From Sulfurovum sp. (GTDB taxonomy: Bacteria > Campylobacterota > Campylobacteria > Campylobacterales > Sulfurovaceae), in NCBI GenBank assembly GCA_027062365.1, contig JAMOTK010000065.1:20182-84181 (forward strand): 64,000 nucleotides of DNA. The letters are read 5' to 3'. The position numbers and the translations under genes are program-made. The notes beneath the pieces were generated by a model. The model was not told the origin of the DNA. It searched no databases and saw only the letters and a list, made by a program, of their open reading frames with translations. Position 1 is the stretch's first letter. Each line of letters starts with the position of its first letter. Below, piece by piece: positions 48,105-54,523 of this stretch.

Positions 48105-48443
48105 TTATTTAAACCGATACCCTAAGCCTTCTAAATGCTGACGTAACGGTGAAGATAACTCTCCTTGAAACTCTAAAGTATTGTCTTTGATAGTGCCTCC
48201 TGTACCTAATCTTTTTTTAAGTATTTTGAGGAGTGATTGTAGACTTTTTTTATCTAGGTAAAAAGGTTTGACGATACTCACTACTTTACCTCTACGTTTT
48301 TCTTTTGCAAAATGGAGTTGATGCTTTTGTGGGGATTTTATCTCTATAGAAGAAGGGTGGGACTTTATTTTATTGTCCGATGTCCACCCCTTATTTACTT
48401 GACTCTCAAAATTCACTCCCATTTCAAATAGGTTTTTTTTCAT
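48105..48443 (-). CDS. SUI1/YciH family translation factor
   Basis: 112 residues. The eIF1-like core is in the C-terminal 70 residues: KVVSIVKPFYLDKKSLQSLLKILKKRLGTGGTIKDNTLEFQG, where the GTGGT(I/V)K loop is diagnostic for SUI1/YciH. The N-terminal third is charged and variable. A strong AGAGGAAA site precedes the ATG. It lies 8 bases after fabI on the same strand, so it is translated from the fabI transcript. Its role in bacteria is not settled. Confidence 0.85.
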   Translation of the reverse strand: MKKNLFEMGVNFESQVNKGWTSDNKIKSHPSSIEIKSPQKHQLHFAKEKRRGKVVSIVKPFYLDKKSLQSLLKILKKRLGTGGTIKDNTLEFQGELSSPLRQHLEGLGYRFK

Positions 48444-48451
48444 GATTTCCT

Positions 48452-49279
48452 CTATTTACTATCACCATTCCACGCGATATGAGGTTTGCCTGTATCATCA
48501 AATTTGACAGCAGGCATACCCATAATGTTGTACCCAGCATCTACATAATGTACCTCTCCTGTCACACCAGAACTAAGGTCTGAAAGTAGGTACATTCCAG
48601 AGTTTCCTACCTGAGAGATAGTGACATTTTCTTTCAGTGGTGCGTGTGCTTTGTTCCATTTGAGCATAAATGAAAAGTCGCCTATCCCTGCAGCTGCCAA
48701 GGTCTTGATAGGTCCTGCTGAGATTGCATTGACTCTAATGCCATCTTTACCGAGGTCTTCTGCTAGATACTTAGTCGTCATCTCTAGTGCTGCTTTAGCC
48801 ACACCCATGAGATTGTAGTTAGGGATATATTTTACCCCACCATAATAAGAGAGTGTCAATACAGATGAACGCTTAGAAAGAATAGGCTTCAATTCTCTCA
48901 CGATTTCTATGAGAGAATAGACAGATATATCCATTGCCACATCAAAGGCTTCTTTGGAGATGTCATAAAAGCGTCCAGAGAGTCCTTCTTTAGGAGCAAA
49001 GGCGATAGAGTGTACGATAAAGTCTATCTCTCCCATATCTTTTTGGAGTGAGTCTTTGAGTGCTTTTATCTCTTCTGCTTTGCTCACATCACAAGGATAA
49101 AGCCTAGCCCCACACTCTAAATCTTCGGCAATAGGTGTTAACTTTTGTTCAAAGCGTTCATTGAGAAATGTGATAGCCATCGTAGCACCCTGTTCTTGAC
49201 AGGCTTTGGCTATACCATAAGCAATAGATTTTTTATTTGCGATGCCTAAGATGACACCTTTTTTACCTTGCATTATCAT
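48452..49279 (-). CDS. fabI: Enoyl-[acyl-carrier-protein] reductase
   Basis: 275 residues, NADH-dependent enoyl reductase of fatty acid elongation. VILGIANKKSIAYGIAKACQE is the FabI NAD loop, HSIAFAPKEGLSGRFYDIS the substrate block, and the catalytic Y-x6-K is in YYGGVKYIPNYNLMGVAKAA. The C-terminal LSDLSSGVTGEVHYVDAGYN is typical. First ATG used, with AGGAGA six bases upstream; a second ATG two codons on is in frame. Confidence 0.95.
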   Translation of the reverse strand: MIMQGKKGVILGIANKKSIAYGIAKACQEQGATMAITFLNERFEQKLTPIAEDLECGARLYPCDVSKAEEIKALKDSLQKDMGEIDFIVHSIAFAPKEGLSGRFYDISKEAFDVAMDISVYSLIEIVRELKPILSKRSSVLTLSYYGGVKYIPNYNLMGVAKAALEMTTKYLAEDLGKDGIRVNAISAGPIKTLAAAGIGDFSFMLKWNKAHAPLKENVTISQVGNSGMYLLSDLSSGVTGEVHYVDAGYNIMGMPAVKFDDTGKPHIAWNGDSK

Positions 49280-49342
49280 TCATCTTCTCCTATATATTAT
49301 TATGCTATTTTACCATTACAATACAAAAATGAAAGCGTAATA

Positions 49343-49867
49343 ATGAAAAAAATAATGATTATTAGTACCGGTGGTACATTTAACAAGGTATATAATCCCC
49401 AAAATGGAGAACTTCAAATAGACAAAGATGCCCATGCCGTGTATAGTATCGCCAAAGAGTGGCTCTATACCTTTGATATATCCACTATCATAGGCAAAGA
49501 CAGTTTAGAGATAACCCAAGACGATAGAACGTTACTATTGGAGCATATCGTAGCACTAAACTATCAACATATCATCATCATCCATGGTACAGACACCATG
49601 GACATCACAGCCCACTATCTAGCGAAGAAAAACCTAGATAAAACCATTGTACTCACAGGTGCAATGACACCCTACAGCATCCACCCCACCGAAGCCACAG
49701 CCAATCTAAGTGCTGCCTATGGCTACCTCTCAGCCATAGAAGAAAAAGGCATTTTCATTGCAATGAATGGAAGCATGGGAAGATATGATACAGTTATCAA
49801 AGATAGGGGATTGGGTCGCTTTAGACGCAAGGAAGTTATAGCAAACCCAAATAAATCTAAGTTATAG
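49343..49867 (+). CDS. Single-domain asparaginase-like protein
   Basis: 174 residues from the ATG at 49343; upstream codons run into the fabI promoter region. IIISTGGTFNKVYNP-type start (IMIISTGGTFNKVYNPQNGE) carries the first catalytic Thr, HGTDTMDITAHYL the second Thr and Asp, and VLTGAMTPYS the third block. Only the N-terminal domain of L-asparaginase is present (normal enzymes are about 330 residues), a form also found in relatives. Activity on asparagine is not certain. Last gene before the integrated element. Confidence 0.78.
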   Translation: MKKIMIISTGGTFNKVYNPQNGELQIDKDAHAVYSIAKEWLYTFDISTIIGKDSLEITQDDRTLLLEHIVALNYQHIIIIHGTDTMDITAHYLAKKNLDKTIVLTGAMTPYSIHPTEATANLSAAYGYLSAIEEKGIFIAMNGSMGRYDTVIKDRGLGRFRRKEVIANPNKSKL

Positions 49868-49951
49868 TTGTTACTAGACCACGGTATGTTATATTACGTT
49901 AGATTGTATAAGATAATAGATATGCTTTAAAGCTCGTTGTATGAGTATGTA
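49868..49951. other. Spacer between the asparaginase gene and the left att repeat
   Basis: An 84-bp AT-rich stretch with no gene seen. Before insertion this DNA would have lain directly downstream of the tRNA-Leu 3' end. Confidence 0.5.
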
Positions 49952-49978
49952 AGATGGTGCGGATGAGAGGACTCGAAC
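49952..49978 (+). repeat. attL: distal copy of the tRNA-Leu 3' end
   Basis: Identical over 27 bases to 53807-53833 (it begins AGATGGTGCGGATGAGAG and ends CTCGAAC), with mismatches on both flanks. It corresponds to the T-arm, acceptor 3' strand and CCA of tRNA-Leu. It is a direct repeat, as expected for att sites made by a tyrosine integrase. Confidence 0.88.
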
Positions 49979-50030
49979 TTTAAAAGCTACCTTTCTTATA
50001 GCCCTCTTTTAGTACCAAACCCCCTTATAT

Positions 50031-50040
50031 ACGGCGTTTA
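50031..50040 (+). repeat. Left inner inverted repeat of the element
   Basis: ACGGCGTTTA here is the exact reverse complement of TAAACGCCGT at 53782-53791, near the other end. Candidate integrase or excisionase binding site. Confidence 0.4.
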
Positions 50041-50083
50041 CTGTTTCTCTTAATTCCTTTTAATGTATAATAATTCCATAGAC

Positions 50084-50108
50084 TTGTGTAACCCTTTGTG
50101 TAACCCAT
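50084..50108 (+). repeat. Tandem TTGTGTAACCC repeats (candidate integrase arm sites)
   Basis: TTGTGTAACCC occurs at 50084-50094 and TTGTGTAACCCAT at 50096-50108. A third copy, TTGTGTAACCCAT, is at 53752-53764 near the right end. Same orientation in all three, a layout seen for arm-type sites of tyrosine integrases. Confidence 0.5.
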
Positions 50109-50141
50109 TTCTAAATCAACTTTAACGGTGTGTAGGGCAAT

Positions 50142-50564
50142 ATGAAACAATTTGATAAGTGGAATGAAGTTAAAAAAAGTACCGATAGTGTAACCTTTCA
50201 CTATAAAATAAAACCAAGAGAAGTTTTTTGGTTTAAAATAGGGCAAAATATCGGACATGAAGAGTTTGGTAAGGGTAAGGAGTTTGTACGCCCAGTTATC
50301 GTGATACGACAGCTTACAAGTGATTTATTTGTAGGTGTACCTACGACTACAAGTAAAAAACAAGATAACGATTATTTTCATAACATTAACTACCTCAACA
50401 AGAAAAAAGAAGAGGTGCATAGTGTAGCTATGTTATTGCAGATGAAAACATTTAGTAAAAAGCGTTTACTCTCAAAAATGGGAACAATAAGTAAAGATGA
50501 ATTTGATGTGATTGTGGAGAAATTAAAACAAGTAATTGACCCTACTCACAAGCCGTCGCTTTAG
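50142..50564 (+). CDS. PemK/MazF-family endoribonuclease toxin
   Basis: 140 residues. The beta-barrel core has REVFWFKIGQNIGHEEFGKG, then EFVRPVIVIRQLTSDLFVGVPTTTSK, the RPVIVI and PTTS strands of PemK/MazF toxins, then HSVAMLLQMKTFSKKRLLSKMG, which matches the conserved helix-strand (LxQxRxxDxxRL) region. Toxins of this family cut mRNA at short sequences. No antitoxin gene is visible upstream (163 bases) or downstream (90 bases). It may be a stand-alone or regulated element gene. Confidence 0.78.
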   Translation: MKQFDKWNEVKKSTDSVTFHYKIKPREVFWFKIGQNIGHEEFGKGKEFVRPVIVIRQLTSDLFVGVPTTTSKKQDNDYFHNINYLNKKKEEVHSVAMLLQMKTFSKKRLLSKMGTISKDEFDVIVEKLKQVIDPTHKPSL

Positions 50565-50654
50565 TGTGAATAGGTCTGCCTTACGGCTAATAGTGGGAAG
50601 CTATCCCTTACAATCATTATAACAAAAGAATACAAATAAATCAAGAGGTATCAA

Positions 50655-51755
50655 ATGGCTATTAAATTGAGTGAGTTTAAGAAATCTACCTATAAAGCAG
50701 GTGGTAAGGTGATAGAAGTACCTAGCCTTTATGAGAGTATCAAGATAGATAAGCTCAAAGGGCGTAAGTATTTGGCTAGATTTAGGCTTGATGATAAAAT
50801 ACATACCAAAGTATTAGGCTATTCTAAAAAGAACGGTACAAGCCATATAAGCCCCAAAGAAGCAGGTAAGCTACTAGAAGCCTATAAAGAAGATTTAGAA
50901 GCAGGTTACACCTCATCAAGTGATATAAACCTAGATAAACTTTTTGAGTTTTATTTTGAAACCCTAGATACTTCTAAGCAATGGACGCATAAAAAGAAAT
51001 ACATTTATAATCTCTATGTTCACAAAGGCTTAGGCTCAAAGAAGATAGAAAAGATAAGAGAGATGGACATACAAAAGATATTAAATGCCATGAACAAAAG
51101 AGGATTAAGCCCTAGAACGCGTAAGAGCGTTATGGAAGTTCTAAACCCTCTTTTTAGATTTGCTACTATCAATAAGTATCTAAGAGATAATCCTACCATA
51201 GGTATCACGGTCAAAGTACCAAGCCAAAAGAAGATAGTTACCAACGCTACAGAGCTATTTAAAAAGGTCTATGCAGGAATAAATGCCTATTATCATGATA
51301 ACCCCTATTATAAGGCGTTGTTTCTCTTTGGCTTTACTGGACGACGCAAAGGTGAGATACTTTCTCTCAAATGGGAAAACATAGATTTTATACATCACTA
51401 CTATTGGATAGAAGACACCAAAACCGATGACCAACAAAAGTATCAATTACCCCCCTACCTCATAGAACCATTACAGCAAATCAAAGACAATCACAAAGGC
51501 TTAGTATTTAAAAGTCCTATTACTGGTGGTAAGGTAACAAACATAGATAGGCAAATGAGACAGCTCAAAAAGTTTTTAGAGATAGATACCCTCTCTATGC
51601 ACTACATGAGAAATATTTTGGTATCTGCTTTAGCAGAACAAGGGATTGAAGCCATTACCCTAAGTGGGATATTAGGGCATAAAGACCCAAACACTATAAA
51701 CAAGTATCTAAGTATTAATCATTATAAAAGTAGTATGATAAATGCTATTGGGTAA
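50655..51755 (+). CDS. Tyrosine recombinase (integrase) of the element
   Basis: 366 residues. N-terminal arm- and SAM-like core-binding domains (to about 190) and catalytic domain after. Active-site residues: Arg in TGRRKGEILSLKW (about 230), Lys in IEDTKTDDQ, HxxR in MHYMRN (about 317-322), His in LGHKDPNT and the nucleophile Tyr in TINKYLS (about 350). Strong AGAGG ribosome site. It is the enzyme expected to have inserted the element into tRNA-Leu. Length and layout like phage/ICE integrases. Confidence 0.93.
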   Translation: MAIKLSEFKKSTYKAGGKVIEVPSLYESIKIDKLKGRKYLARFRLDDKIHTKVLGYSKKNGTSHISPKEAGKLLEAYKEDLEAGYTSSSDINLDKLFEFYFETLDTSKQWTHKKKYIYNLYVHKGLGSKKIEKIREMDIQKILNAMNKRGLSPRTRKSVMEVLNPLFRFATINKYLRDNPTIGITVKVPSQKKIVTNATELFKKVYAGINAYYHDNPYYKALFLFGFTGRRKGEILSLKWENIDFIHHYYWIEDTKTDDQQKYQLPPYLIEPLQQIKDNHKGLVFKSPITGGKVTNIDRQMRQLKKFLEIDTLSMHYMRNILVSALAEQGIEAITLSGILGHKDPNTINKYLSINHYKSSMINAIG

Positions 51756-52458
51756 TTTCTATTGATTGATTATTATTTTCTGTTGTACTTTCAATGATAA
51801 TACTAGATTTTTTCTCGTGTATAGTCTTTTCTTTAGAATCAAAGACACCTAACCTTACACTAAGAAGAACTGTTATACCAAGTATTGATACTACAAGGGT
51901 TGTAATAAAACGCCTTGTTTCACTTTTCTTTTTAGTGTTATTATCTTCAACAAGAACCTCTATTTGTGGTTTTGCTAATTCAAACTTTTGTGAAAGTGCT
52001 TTTAATTCATCGTGATTAATACCAATGGCTTCATAATATTCTTCACGAGTCTCATATTTCCAAGAAACTATCTCTTGTAATTCATCTGCTATTCTCTGTA
52101 CATTTGCTAAATTATCTACATAATTACTAAGAACATCTTGTGTCTCTTTAATATGACTATATGTATCATGAAATTTTTTTATTCTTTCTAATATAAGAGT
52201 TGTAGATGCTTCATATGTATCAAATTTTGCTCTTTTACAATGATTTAATGCTTTTTGTATATTAGTCCGAATTGCAGTATCACTTGTATCTAGTGATGCT
52301 TCAGCAAAGTGATAACCAACATATCTTAATTCGTTAATTGAGGGTATTGATAATTCGCCATGTTCTTTTTCAAATTGTTTAATTTTATGTTCTGTATCCT
52401 TAAAGCATTCAAATACTTCTCCAATACTTTTTTTATATTTATCATTTACGAGAGACAC
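51745..52458 (-). CDS. Unknown helical protein with one C-terminal membrane segment
   Basis: 237 residues. The first 180 are helical and acidic/basic with no Cys motif, including INELRYVGYHFAEASLDTS, then IQKALNHCKRAKFDTYEAST and ERIKKFHDTYSH. A single membrane helix at about 188-206 (FITTLVVSILGITVLLSVRL) is followed by a 30-residue polar tail. I do not recognise a family with certainty. The 'NHCKRAxxDxxE' pattern is one I associate with small helical proteins of genomic islands. Overlaps the integrase stop by 11 bases on the opposite strand. Candidate membrane effector; function not assigned. Confidence 0.6.
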   Translation of the reverse strand: MSLVNDKYKKSIGEVFECFKDTEHKIKQFEKEHGELSIPSINELRYVGYHFAEASLDTSDTAIRTNIQKALNHCKRAKFDTYEASTTLILERIKKFHDTYSHIKETQDVLSNYVDNLANVQRIADELQEIVSWKYETREEYYEAIGINHDELKALSQKFELAKPQIEVLVEDNNTKKKSETRRFITTLVVSILGITVLLSVRLGVFDSKEKTIHEKKSSIIIESTTENNNQSIEITQ

Positions 52459-52516
52459 TGAAAACCTTTTTGAAAATTAATTTTATTGAAAAGAAAGGAG
52501 TAATTAAAAACTATGC

Positions 52517-52714
52517 TTATAAAGAGAATTTATATGAGAATACTTCGTTTTGTTTTTTCTTGATACTAGAACTTGTAATGTAATTCCCTTTTTGCAAGTT
52601 CACATTACCTTTACTTAATAACTTTACTATATTTTTTACTATACTGCTATCAGCTTGATTACTTTTAATAACAGTAATATCTGATTTGAATAGATTTAAA
52701 AATTTTTTTAACAT
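52517..52714 (-). CDS. Small unknown protein (65 residues)
   Basis: The ATG complement is at 52712-52714 and is preceded by AAAGGA seven bases upstream; reading further upstream would only add an AT-rich lead. The peptide starts MLKKFLNLFKSDITVIKSNQ and is Lys/Ser/Asn-rich, with no membrane segment or known motif. It lies 58 bases upstream of the membrane protein gene on the same strand, so the two likely form an operon. Could be an antitoxin-like partner or unrelated cargo. Confidence 0.5.
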   Translation of the reverse strand: MLKKFLNLFKSDITVIKSNQADSSIVKNIVKLLSKGNVNLQKGNYITSSSIKKKQNEVFSYKFSL

Positions 52715-52909
52715 AGTAATTCCTTTTTTTCTAATGAAGTTATTGTTATTAATACTTTTGATAATAAACAATAGCAATCTTTACACTAAAATTATTCAAT
52801 AAAAGTTATATACAGCATTACAATAAATTAGATAAAATGTCAATTATTTTATCTAAAATACTCTTAAGTTAAGATGAAGTTATAGATAATTAGCACGGTT
52901 ATCTTTGGA
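52715..52909. other. AT-rich spacer between divergent element genes
   Basis: 195 bases of very AT-rich DNA between the minus-strand pair and the plus-strand 128-residue gene. It should hold both promoters; no clear operator is visible. Confidence 0.4.
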
Positions 52910-53296
52910 TTGAAGCAGTACCACAAAGAAGCACCACCAAGAGAAATCACCTCTACACCACTGGAGATTATGAAAGATGTATCAAATATTGATATTTGCA
53001 TAGACTTACCCTATAAGCCAAACCTTGAAGCGTTGGGGCATTCCTTTCTGCTTACTCCTTATATTCATCATGGTGTAGCTACTGATACGCATTATATCAA
53101 TACCCCTCATATTTTGATGATGGATAAGATTGTAATTTATAACAAAGCATTCAAAAATAGCTTAGAGGGCATACTTTGGAGGATTGAAGCTAAGATAAAC
53201 ATACCAAACTTTAAAGCTTTGGCTTTGCCATTGTATGAATTTAAAGAGGTAATAGATATGTTGCGTATTTCACAGCAACATAAAAAGGAAAATTAA
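52910..53296 (+). CDS. Unknown protein (128 residues) of the element
   Basis: The frame opens at a TTG (52910); an ATG at 52970 (MKDVSNIDICIDLPYKPNLE) is a better-looking start and would leave 108 residues. The protein has alternating strands and helices (HILMMDKIVIYNKAFKNS, then GILWRIEAKINIPNFKALAL) and no familiar motif. It may be a regulator or a decayed fragment of a larger gene, since the ribosome site at the TTG is poor. Confidence 0.45.
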   Translation: MKQYHKEAPPREITSTPLEIMKDVSNIDICIDLPYKPNLEALGHSFLLTPYIHHGVATDTHYINTPHILMMDKIVIYNKAFKNSLEGILWRIEAKINIPNFKALALPLYEFKEVIDMLRISQQHKKEN

Positions 53297-53300
53297 CAAA

Positions 53301-53381
53301 ATGAAGAGACAGCTAAAACAAGCATTAAGTAAAGAAGAAATCTATCAAAAGCTTAAAGAAATATTAGCCAAAGATAAATAG
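53301..53381 (+). CDS. Possible 26-residue peptide
   Basis: ATG at 53301 follows the preceding stop by 4 bases, with AAGGA about 12 bases upstream. It encodes a helical, Lys/Glu-rich peptide, MKRQLKQALSKEEIYQKLKE and six more residues. Too short to be sure it is a gene; it might be translated by coupling. Confidence 0.3.
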   Translation: MKRQLKQALSKEEIYQKLKEILAKDK

Positions 53382-53751
53382 TTTCAAGGGGTAAAGTTAA
53401 AAATTGATTTTTCTGAAAAAAAACTATCATCTAAATGAAAGTCCAAAACCTCACTAAAGCCTTTATACTCAATGGTTAACTTATCCAAAACCTACATACA
53501 AAAACAAACACTTAAAGGCTGTGTATAGCGTACATAGTAAGTAAAATCAAACCCTAATAATCCCTATCAAATATTTGAAACATTTATATAAAGTGAAGAA
53601 TGATTAATTAAAATATACTTTAATTCATTTATAAAAGTTAATGGTAAAAATGTAAGAGTGTTTTGAAAGTTTGGTGAGTCTGTGGATAGAAGAGTAATTT
53701 AACCTTACCTAAAAAGAATAATAATAGTAAATTAGAGAGATTTAAAAAAAG

Positions 53752-53764
53752 TTGTGTAACCCAT
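53752..53764 (+). repeat. Right copy of the TTGTGTAACCCAT repeat
   Basis: Exact 13-base match to 50096-50108, same orientation. With the left pair it forms a candidate set of integrase arm sites. Confidence 0.5.
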
Positions 53765-53781
53765 GTGTTTAAAAAGTTGAT

Positions 53782-53791
53782 TAAACGCCGT
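53782..53791 (-). repeat. Right inner inverted repeat of the element
   Basis: TAAACGCCGT is the reverse complement of the sequence at 50031-50040; the pair lies 15 to 60 bases inside the att repeats. Confidence 0.4.
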
Positions 53792-53806
53792 GTGTACGGG
53801 CTTTGT

Positions 53807-53833
53807 AGATGGTGCGGATGAGAGGACTCGAAC
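53807..53833 (+). repeat. attR: copy of the att core inside tRNA-Leu
   Basis: Overlaps the T-arm and acceptor end of the tRNA-Leu gene and matches 49952-49978 exactly over 27 bases. Crossover must lie within this shared stretch. Confidence 0.88.
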
Positions 53834-53894
53834 CTCCACGCCGTAAAGCACCAGATCCTAAGTCTGGCGTGTATACCAATTTCACCACATCCGC
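53810..53894 (-). tRNA. tRNA-Leu (anticodon UAG)
   Basis: 85 bases including an encoded CCA. The acceptor stem GCGGATG pairs with CATCCGC, the anticodon stem CCAGA/TCTGG closes loop CTTAGGA with anticodon TAG, and a long variable arm typical of class II tRNAs is present. Its 3' end is the attachment site of the element to its left. Confidence 0.93.
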
Positions 53895-53924
53895 ATGTGA
53901 TAGTTTTCTAACAATAAAAAGTAG

Positions 53925-54001
53925 TGGTACACCCATTAGGATTCGAACCTAAGACCCTCGCCTTAGAAGGGCGATGCTCTATCCAGCTGAGCTATGGGTG
54001 C
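53925..54001 (-). tRNA. tRNA-Arg (anticodon UCU)
   Basis: 77 bases with encoded CCA. Acceptor GCACCCA/TGGGTGT, anticodon stem TCGCC/GGCGA, loop CTTCTAA with anticodon TCT. Reads AGA/AGG. Confidence 0.93.
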
Positions 54002-54040
54002 ACAAAAATATAATAATAAATAAGATGAATTTCTATTAAA

Positions 54041-54117
54041 TGGTACACCTGAGAGGACTCGAACCTCTAACCCTCAGATCCGAAGTCTGATGCTCTATCC
54101 AATTGAGCCACAGGTGC
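54041..54117 (-). tRNA. tRNA-Arg (anticodon UCG)
   Basis: 77 bases with encoded CCA. Acceptor GCACCTG/CAGGTGT, anticodon stem TCAGA/TCTGA, loop CTTCGGA with anticodon TCG. Second tRNA-Arg in the cluster; reads CGN codons (mainly CGA/CGG, unless the wobble base is modified). Confidence 0.9.
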
Positions 54118-54155
54118 TTCTTCTTTGGGTGGTTACCCTGATTAATGATTAATTA

Positions 54156-54232
54156 TGGGGTAGGCGACGGGACTCGAACCCGCGACAACCAGTACCACAA
54201 ACTGGCGCTCTACCAACTGAACTACGCCTACC
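54156..54232 (-). tRNA. tRNA-His (anticodon GUG)
   Basis: Acceptor GTAGGCG/CGCCTAC, discriminator C, encoded CCA, and a G at position -1 (complement of C at 54232), the tRNA-His identity pair. Anticodon stem CCAGT/ACTGG closes loop TTGTGGT with anticodon GTG. Confidence 0.92.
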
Positions 54233-54275
54233 ATAGTTAAAAAATTACTTATTATTACAATGTTAAATATCTAAA

Positions 54276-54352
54276 TGGTCGGAGTGAAAGGACTCGAACC
54301 TTCGACCCCCTGGTCCCAAACCAGGTGCGCTACCAGACTGCGCTACACTCCG
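54276..54352 (-). tRNA. tRNA-Pro (anticodon UGG)
   Basis: 77 bases with encoded CCA. Acceptor CGGAGTG/CACTCCG, anticodon stem CCTGG/CCAGG, loop TTTGGGA with anticodon TGG. First gene of the minus-strand tRNA cluster. Confidence 0.92.
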
Positions 54353-54523
54353 TTTTCCGTCTTTCAAAAATATAAAACTCTTTGAAATTGGAGTGCAATT
54401 ATAGTCAAAAGTGTTCCCTTTGTCAATAGTAAGTAGCGTTTTTTTTAAAAAAGATTAAAAATAATCTCATAAAAGCATAAAAGAGAGGATTTTTAACTAC
54501 AATTAAAAGAAAAAAGGGAAAAA

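Larger units (their letters stand above)
53382..53806. other. Gene-free right end of the element
   Basis: 425 bases with stop codons in all frames that I checked by eye. It contains the TTGTGTAACCCAT repeat at 53752-53764 and TAAACGCCGT at 53782-53791, both matched at the left end. No tRNA or hairpin with a T-run is seen. Confidence 0.5.
49952..53833. mobile_element. Integrative element inserted at the 3' end of tRNA-Leu(UAG)
   Basis: A 27-bp exact direct repeat of the tRNA-Leu 3' end (49952-49978 and 53807-53833) brackets the segment; the repeat period is 3,855 bp. Inside are a tyrosine recombinase, a PemK/MazF-like toxin, two minus-strand genes of unknown function, a 128-residue unknown protein and a 26-codon reading frame. 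The tRNA gene (minus strand, 53810-53894) is intact, as expected when an element carries its own copy of the tRNA end. Short repeats inside each end resemble integrase arm sites. No conjugation, replication or capsid genes are seen, so this is a minimal element that would need help to move between cells. Confidence 0.85.

Noticed and set aside
49952..49978. A second or broken tRNA-Leu gene
   Set aside because: Only the 27 bases of the 3' end are present, with no anticodon or D-arm sequence next to it; it is better explained as the att repeat.
51745..53400. CRISPR array or phage structural genes in the element
   Set aside because: No regularly spaced repeats and no capsid, terminase or portal motifs were found anywhere in the window.
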